A DNA stretch of 6,162 nucleotides from Phytoactinopolyspora endophytica (GTDB taxonomy: Bacteria; Actinomycetota; Actinomycetes; Jiangellales; Jiangellaceae). Below, in pieces: positions 1 through 3,713 of this stretch. The notes below the pieces were generated by a model. It made no database searches and was not told the origin of the DNA. It saw nothing but the letters and a program-made list of their open reading frames with translations. Positions within the stretch are counted from its first letter, which is position 1. Each line of letters begins with the position of its first letter. A program made the position numbers and the translations under genes. Location of the stretch: positions 49,962-56,123 of the forward strand of contig NZ_ML142856.1 of NCBI RefSeq assembly GCF_004138495.1. The letters run 5' to 3'.

Positions 1-3000
1 CGTCCGGATCGTAGTCCGGGTTCTCCTCCGGCTCCACCACCACCGCGTCGACCGTGACCTCGTCACCGTGCGTGGCGGCGTCCTCATCCGCGCCGTCGAG
101 CGTCAGCTCTCCGGTGCAGTAGAACGTCGTCCCCGGCTCCCACGGGCCGTTCCAGCTGGTCCCCGAGCTCGGGGCATCTGGATCGACGGCGGAGAAGTCA
201 CACGTGAGGTTCTCCACGTCGGAGCCGTACAGCGTCTCGTCGGAGATCTCGATCTGCGACAGCCAGGTCTTACCGGTGTTGGTCACAGCCAGCGTGACCG
301 GTTGCGGCCCGGTCGAGGAGCCGTCCTCGGTCGGGTAGGCGACAGCCTCGTCCTCGCTGTTGGCGTCCCGCTCAGGCTCGCTGGTCAGCGGCTTGTTCGG
401 GATGCCGTCGTCGTCCGTCTCCAGCGAGTAGTCGCCCCGGTCGTCGTACTTGATGACCTGAACGTCGCCGGTGAAGGAGTGGTAGTCGTCCCGGTCCTCC
501 ACCGGATCGCCGGTGCCCAGCACCTCGGCCGACACCTCGGCTGCGTCCGCGTGCGGAGCATCCGTGCCGTCCATGGTGAGCGTGGCCGTGCAGTCGAACG
601 ACACGCCCACGTCCCACGTGGCCGGCGGGTCACCGAACGACGGCTCCCAGCGGACCTCCCACATGCCCTCGGCATCGTCGAAGGTTCCGTCGGTCGCAGC
701 GTCCTCACCGGGGAACGTGCACTGCAGCTCCTCGATGGTTCCGCCGGTGATCGTCCGGTCGGTCACCACGACGTTGGTCAGCTTCCGGCCGCCGTTGTTG
801 GCCACCTCGAACTGCAACTCGCGGGTCTCGCCCGGCTCGTAACCGGTGGCGTCATCCGGAGTGCTCGCCTCGTACTCCTCGTCACCCTTGATGATCTCCA
901 CCGACGGCTTCGAGAACCCGAAGTCGGTGGTGTGATCGTTCTGGCCCCAGTCCCCGGTAGTGACCGGCGCCTCGGCGAAGTTGTCTTCGTTCGGTTCGCC
1001 GTTGGAGTCGTTGACCTCGGGGCCGGCCGCGTTGTCCTGACCCGTCAGGTGCGGGGTCGGACCGTAGCCGTCGAGAACTCCGCCTTCCTCGAAGTCAGCG
1101 GGGTTGTCCACCGCGACCACATACGACGTGTCCGGCTCCAGCTCGTGGTCGATCGAGTCGAAGTAGTACTCGCCTTTCTCATTCGTCACGACGGTGGCGA
1201 CCACGTTGCCGTCCTCGTCGTACAGGTTGACGGTCACGCCGACGATGGGTTCCTCCCCCGGGTCCTGGACGCCGTCACCGTCGTCGTCGAACCAGAGGTA
1301 GTTGCCGATCTGCAGCGGGGCGTCCTCAGACATCACCGAGATGTCCATGAGGCCGTGACCCTTGAAGAACGCAGAGCTCTCCGGTTGCTGAAGAACTGCC
1401 TCACGCGGGTTGTGGCCAGCCGGATCTGTTTCCCTTTGCCCAGTCTCGTGGCTCAACCAGACCAGACCCTGCGTGCTGGAAGGTCCAAGACCGCCGCCAA
1501 AGACGCTGTGCACGTTCGTCACCAGCCACTCCCGACCGGGAATGGAGAGTAGCGCTCCCTGCGTCGATTCGGGGTGACCAATCCCTGTGTGGTGAGCCGG
1601 GTAATCCGGATCGGCAGTGATAAAGCCGTCGCCGCTATACCACTCGTTGAGCGGAACGTTCGCTTGCTGTGGTGCCTGGTTTGGTGGAGGTTCACACCCG
1701 GCACCGCCCTCCCAGACGTAGGCGCCATCGACCAGGCACGCCCGGTTGACGTCGCCCGCACGTGGTGCTCCGTTGTAGAGGGCGCCGCCGTTCCCGCCGT
1801 CCCACCGCGGAGCCTGGTGCGGCATCTGAATGGCCGCACGGTCGGCGAAGCCAAAGATCATGTCCCCGTTCGACGCGAAGTCGATGTCCGACAGGATCGG
1901 CTGTGGGTGTGTCATCATCGCACTGCCGGGGGCGTCAGGGTTGACCCAGTCCACGAGCCAGTGGGATGGGTCGTCGGTCCACGGCTGCCAGTACGTGGGC
2001 GGGCAGGGAACGCCCCCATCACAGAACTGCGCGCCGCCGCTGACGCTTCCTCGCTCATCGTCGAGCGTCTCCGAGACCACCAGTTCGGCAGCACCGAAGT
2101 CCAGGTCCTCCTCGTCAACCTCCCACACGTACGCGCTGGGAGACGCGGACGGCCGACCAGCACCATCCGGCTGTCCGGCATTCCTCTGCTGCGAGTCCAC
2201 ACCTCCGACGTAGAGCTTGCCGTCCTTGACCGCAAGACCCCACGGCCGCCAGTCGTCCTCTGGGACGCCATTGGGCGCCTGGATCAACACGGTCTCCGTG
2301 ATGTCACCCGTGGCGGGATCGATGACGACGAGTTCCTTCGTGTTGAGGTTCACCGCATACAGAGCGGAGCCGTCTTCGGACAGATCCAGGTCACCCAAGG
2401 CCTGCTTGCCGGCATTGAGGGCGACGTCCGGGTCGTGGTTCCACGCCGGGTCACCAGGTCCGGCGGCGTGGTCAGCGTCCCCAGCGTTCGGAACCACCGT
2501 CAACAGCTCGACGTTGCCCGAGCCGTCCATCTTGTAGATCCCGCCGGTGCCGCCGCCAGCGTCCGGAAACTTCACGCCACGACGTAGCACGGCCGAGGCA
2601 TAGGCCTCGTCCGGGTTCTTCGCCGCGATCCCCCAGATCGCACCCGTCTGGCCCTGCTTCGAGTCGACATTCGCGCCGGGCGCGTTGGGAATGAACGTGC
2701 CCTGGGCACTGTCGTAGCCGAACCCGAAGATGGAGTCCTCATTCGAGGTGTCGGTCGGCTGGCCCTCCCAGATGTACGAGTGGTTCTTCCCGGAGACCAT
2801 GCGCGGATCGTCGCCGGTGTAGTCGAAGGGGTTCCACACACCCATGACGACTTCGGCGTCGGCGCCGTCGCTCACGTCCACGAAGTCGACGTGACTGGAG
2901 AGCGCGTTGGCCCCGGTGGCGTCCGGGTCGACGATGGCCGGGTAGAGGTAGTCGAGCTCCTCTGGGATCGACGCCTCCACCCGGTACTGCCCACCCGTGA

Positions 3001-3349
3001 GGTCGGCGCTGGCCGGGAACGTCGCCACACCATTGGCGTCGGTCTCCCCGGGGACTATGTTGCCCTCGGCGTCGACCAGCTCGACCGTGATGCCTTCGAC
3101 GCCCGGCTCGTTCACCTCCTCGCCGCCGAACGTCGCATCCCACAGGCCGTTGGCGTTGTAATCGCGGACGACGCGCACGGTCACGGTGCCGTCCGACTCA
3201 TCCGCCTGGGCCGTACTCATCGACAGGGCGGGCACGACGAGCGTCGACAGAAGCACTGCCGCCGACACCGCCGCCGACACCGCGGTTCGACAACCACCCG
3301 GAGGTCTCCCGCGCGGAGCGCCGGATCCCCTCCTCATTGGCCTAGTCAC
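1..3349 (-). CDS. Secreted SdrD_B/Cna-B multidomain surface protein (C-terminus off window)
   Basis: This is one open frame of 1116 codons with no stop before the left edge. The GTG start at 3349 has AAGGAG 9 nt upstream. In order: signal peptide (hydrophobic residues about 23-42, cleavage after AQA at 49); a Cna-B/SdrD_B-like beta-sandwich (about 55-172) with the loop DYNANGLWD at 63-71; a probable beta-propeller region (about 180-678); a classical SdrD_B domain (679-812) opening LQIGNYLWFDDDGDGVQD; and two DUF11/DUF7507-like repeats (about 816-961 and 962 onward). The propeller includes LGDLDLSEDG (318-327), RPWGLAVKDGKLYVG (368-382), YWQPWTDD (453-460) and LSDIDFASNGDMIFGFADR (486-504). 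As I recall, this motif series is typical of SdrD_B proteins in several phyla. The protein is very rich in Asp and Glu. It is probably exported and displayed on the cell surface as an adhesin or structural protein. No enzyme motif is visible. An LPXTG or transmembrane anchor, if present, is beyond base 1. Domain calls come from motif reading, not a profile search. Confidence 0.88.
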   Translation of the reverse strand, partial: MTRPMRRGSGAPRGRPPGGCRTAVSAAVSAAVLLSTLVVPALSMSTAQADESDGTVTVRVVRDYNANGLWDATFGGEEVNEPGVEGITVELVDAEGNIVPGETDANGVATFPASADLTGGQYRVEASIPEELDYLYPAIVDPDATGANALSSHVDFVDVSDGADAEVVMGVWNPFDYTGDDPRMVSGKNHSYIWEGQPTDTSNEDSIFGFGYDSAQGTFIPNAPGANVDSKQGQTGAIWGIAAKNPDEAYASAVLRRGVKFPDAGGGTGGIYKMDGSGNVELLTVVPNAGDADHAAGPGDPAWNHDPDVALNAGKQALGDLDLSEDGSALYAVNLNTKELVVIDPATGDITETVLIQAPNGVPEDDWRPWGLAVKDGKLYVGGVDSQQRNAGQPDGAGRPSASPSAYVWEVDEEDLDFGAAELVVSETLDDERGSVSGGAQFCDGGVPCPPTYWQPWTDDPSHWLVDWVNPDAPGSAMMTHPQPILSDIDFASNGDMIFGFADRAAIQMPHQAPRWDGGNGGALYNGAPRAGDVNRACLVDGAYVWEGGAGCEPPPNQAPQQANVPLNEWYSGDGFITADPDYPAHHTGIGHPESTQGALLSIPGREWLVTNVHSVFGGGLGPSSTQGLVWLSHETGQRETDPAGHNPREAVLQQPESSAFFKGHGLMDISVMSEDAPLQIGNYLWFDDDGDGVQDPGEEPIVGVTVNLYDEDGNVVATVVTNEKGEYYFDSIDHELEPDTSYVVAVDNPADFEEGGVLDGYGPTPHLTGQDNAAGPEVNDSNGEPNEDNFAEAPVTTGDWGQNDHTTDFGFSKPSVEIIKGDEEYEASTPDDATGYEPGETRELQFEVANNGGRKLTNVVVTDRTITGGTIEELQCTFPGEDAATDGTFDDAEGMWEVRWEPSFGDPPATWDVGVSFDCTATLTMDGTDAPHADAAEVSAEVLGTGDPVEDRDDYHSFTGDVQVIKYDDRGDYSLETDDDGIPNKPLTSEPERDANSEDEAVAYPTEDGSSTGPQPVTLAVTNTGKTWLSQIEISDETLYGSDVENLTCDFSAVDPDAPSSGTSWNGPWEPGTTFYCTGELTLDGADEDAATHGDEVTVDAVVVEPEENPDYDPD
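2..466 (-). repeat. DUF11/DUF7507-like protein repeat B (runs to window edge)
   Basis: Residues 962-1116 are a diverged second copy of the preceding module. DVQVIKYDD matches the start of copy A, VTLAVTNTGKTWLSQIEISD matches the central strands, and NLTCDF (C1050) and FYCTGELTLDGAD (C1078) match the two cysteine positions. Copy B has an extra acidic segment early on (SEPERDANSEDEAVAYPTED) and a shorter gap between its cysteines (28 against 43 residues). The edge falls just after a PEENPDYDPD segment equivalent to the end of copy A, so a third copy may follow. Confidence 0.65.
467..904 (-). repeat. DUF11/DUF7507-like protein repeat A of the surface protein
   Basis: Residues about 816-961 form the first copy of a ~146-residue beta-rich module. 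It starts SVEIIKGDEEYE, continues with YEPGETRELQFEVANNGG and LTNVVVTDRTITGG, and has cysteines at 877 (ELQCTF) and 920 (FDCTATLTMDG). The pattern resembles DUF11/DUF7507-type repeats found in bacterial surface proteins. The cysteine pair may form a disulfide outside the cell. The copy ends in EDRDDYHSFTG, which leads straight into repeat B. Confidence 0.7.
914..1315 (-). other. Classical SdrD_B (calcium-binding B-type) domain
   Basis: Residues 679-812 show the typical pattern of the SdrD_B family (Pfam SdrD_B / Cna-B clan). The opening GNYLWFDDDGDGVQDPGEE carries an Asp-rich EF-hand-like loop. It is followed by GVTVNLYDEDGN, a TNEKGEYYFDSI turn, an asparagine-rich stretch (EVNDSNGEPNEDN) and the closing strand TTDFGF. 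In staphylococcal Sdr proteins such B domains bind calcium and act as rigid spacers. A similar role here is inferred from family knowledge. The domain separates the propeller-like region from the C-terminal repeats. Confidence 0.85.
3203..3349 (-). other. Signal peptide of the SdrD_B protein
   Basis: Residues 1-49 form an export signal. The n-region is long and basic (several Arg between residues 3 and 21), the alanine/valine/leucine core runs from about 23 to 42, and an AQA box precedes Asp50, where the acidic mature protein begins. The basic n-region contains an Arg-Arg pair (6-7) but lacks the S/T-R-R-x-F-L-K pattern of a Tat signal, so Sec export is more likely. There is no lipobox cysteine at the cleavage site. 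The core contains a duplicated AVSA unit. Confidence 0.75.
3258..3281 (-). repeat. 12-bp tandem duplication in the signal peptide
   Basis: The unit GCCGCCGACACC (plus-strand reading) occurs twice without a gap or mismatch, at 3258-3269 and 3270-3281. On the coding strand it gives two in-frame copies of an Ala-Val-Ser-Ala segment in the hydrophobic core of the signal peptide. Adding or losing a unit would change the core by four residues without shifting the frame. Confidence 0.85.
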
Positions 3350-3358
3350 GTTCCTGGT

Positions 3359-3364
3359 CTCCTT
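3359..3364 (-). promoter_or_regulatory. Shine-Dalgarno AAGGAG for the SdrD_B gene
   Basis: On the minus strand AAGGAG is followed by 9 nt and then GTG at 3349-3347. This decides the start. The in-frame ATG at 3337 has no comparable site at a useful distance. The in-frame ATG at 3370 overlaps the region just before this motif and has a T/A-rich, purine-poor upstream sequence. Confidence 0.7.
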
Positions 3365-3395
3365 ACACATTGGAAAATGCCTGTACTGCTGACTC

Positions 3396-3409
3396 CCGGC
3401 CTCGGCCGG
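3396..3409. repeat. Palindrome CCGGCC-TC-GGCCGG in the 5' leader
   Basis: Perfect 6-bp arms surround a 2-nt centre. As RNA it would fold as a 5-bp GC stem with a 4-nt loop. It lies 47-60 nt before the GTG start and so is probably in the untranslated leader, where it might affect translation or transcript stability. GC-rich genomes produce such motifs by chance fairly often. Confidence 0.35.
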
Positions 3410-3473
3410 AACACCCCCCAAAGCCCACCGGAAACACCCAGCTGACCAGCGCATATACGCCAATACAGCCGAA

Positions 3474-3488
3474 CCGGATGCAATCCGG
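3474..3488. repeat. Palindrome CCGGAT-GCA-ATCCGG
   Basis: Two perfect 6-bp arms flank a 3-nt centre. The site lies between the CRP-type operator and the SdrD_B start, about 125-140 nt before the GTG. It could be a second operator for a dimeric regulator or a small RNA hairpin. Its distance from the gene end argues against a terminator. Confidence 0.45.
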
Positions 3489-3539
3489 CGGCTACTGGCA
3501 CTGAGTGAAGAAGGAGACGACCTCGCACGAGGGAGAAGG

Positions 3540-3555
3540 TGTGATGTGTGTCACA
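3540..3555. promoter_or_regulatory. CRP/GlxR-type operator TGTGA-N6-TCACA
   Basis: The 16-bp sequence TGTGATGTGTGTCACA has two perfect half-sites separated by 6 bp. This exactly matches the consensus of CRP-family regulators, known in actinobacteria as GlxR or Crp (Rv3676 type), which respond to cAMP. It is noncoding, about 190 nt upstream of the SdrD_B start and about 160 nt after the LuxR stop, so the SdrD_B gene is the natural target. The central bases (TGTGTG) lack the preferred central TA of GlxR sites. Whether it activates or represses cannot be told without the transcription start. Confidence 0.6.
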
Positions 3556-3637
3556 TATCGCGTGGTCGGGAACTCATCTCGAACGATGAGGCAGACGCCG
3601 ACAATGCCCGCCAGAGAAGCGGCGAGCGTGACAACCC

Positions 3638-3659
3638 ACGACGTCAAGAACGACGTTCT
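3638..3659. repeat. AGAACG-A-CGTTCT palindrome overlapping ACGACGT direct repeat
   Basis: A 13-bp odd-centred perfect palindrome lies at 3647-3659. It overlaps a direct repeat of ACGACGT at 3638-3644 and 3650-3656, a 12-bp period close to one helical turn. The site sits 55-76 nt after the LuxR stop codon. It may be an operator, or part of the region where the upstream transcript ends. No U-run follows it. Confidence 0.35.
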
Positions 3660-3660
3660 A

Positions 3661-3693
3661 GGGCGGCGCGACCCTGGCTGGCCGCCGTCGCCC
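3661..3693 (-). terminator. Weak terminator-like hairpin after the LuxR gene
   Basis: On the minus strand GGGCGACG pairs with CGCCGCCC, giving an 8-bp GC stem with one A-C mismatch and a 17-nt loop. It begins about 20 nt after the TAG stop. No U tract follows, so it is not a classical intrinsic terminator. Hairpins without U-runs are proposed as terminators in actinobacteria, hence the low confidence. Confidence 0.25.
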
Positions 3694-3713
3694 CGAGAAG
3701 TAGCGGCCCGCCG

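Larger units (their letters stand above)
3350..3713. other. 364-bp regulatory spacer between the two genes
   Basis: No convincing coding sequence is present on either strand. The spacer contains at least four short inverted repeats, a CRP-type operator and the ribosome binding site of the downstream gene. I looked for a minus-strand promoter. No hexamer fits the TAnnnT pattern of a good -10 box. The least GC-rich spot, around 3450-3465 (reverse strand TATTGGCGTATATG), is a possible but unsupported -10 area. The spacer length suggests the SdrD_B gene has its own promoter rather than being simply co-transcribed with the regulator. Confidence 0.6.

Noticed and set aside
68..1552. Long plus-strand open frame (~494 codons) opposite the surface-protein gene
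   Set aside because: It is antisense to a frame that encodes recognisable SdrD_B and repeat motifs. Its product is Val/Arg/Leu-rich low-information sequence with no domain signs. Long antisense frames are expected opposite GC-rich genes.
1519..2271. Possible frameshift in the surface gene, because other minus-strand frames are also open here
   Set aside because: The main frame is continuous through this stretch and keeps giving coherent sequence (e.g. LSDIDFASNGDMIFGFADR). The alternative frames give Arg/Ser/Thr-rich noise.
1574..2587. Second long plus-strand open frame (~337 codons)
   Set aside because: It is opposite the propeller-like region, has no recognisable motif, and its composition is that of an antisense shadow.
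3346..3528. Minus-strand 60-codon frame whose TGA overlaps the GTG start of the surface gene (GTGA), suggesting a coupled leader peptide
   Set aside because: It starts at GTG with no Shine-Dalgarno and reads through two palindromes, and its product shows no motif or helical pattern. The 4-base overlap is likely chance. Conservation in relatives would revive it.
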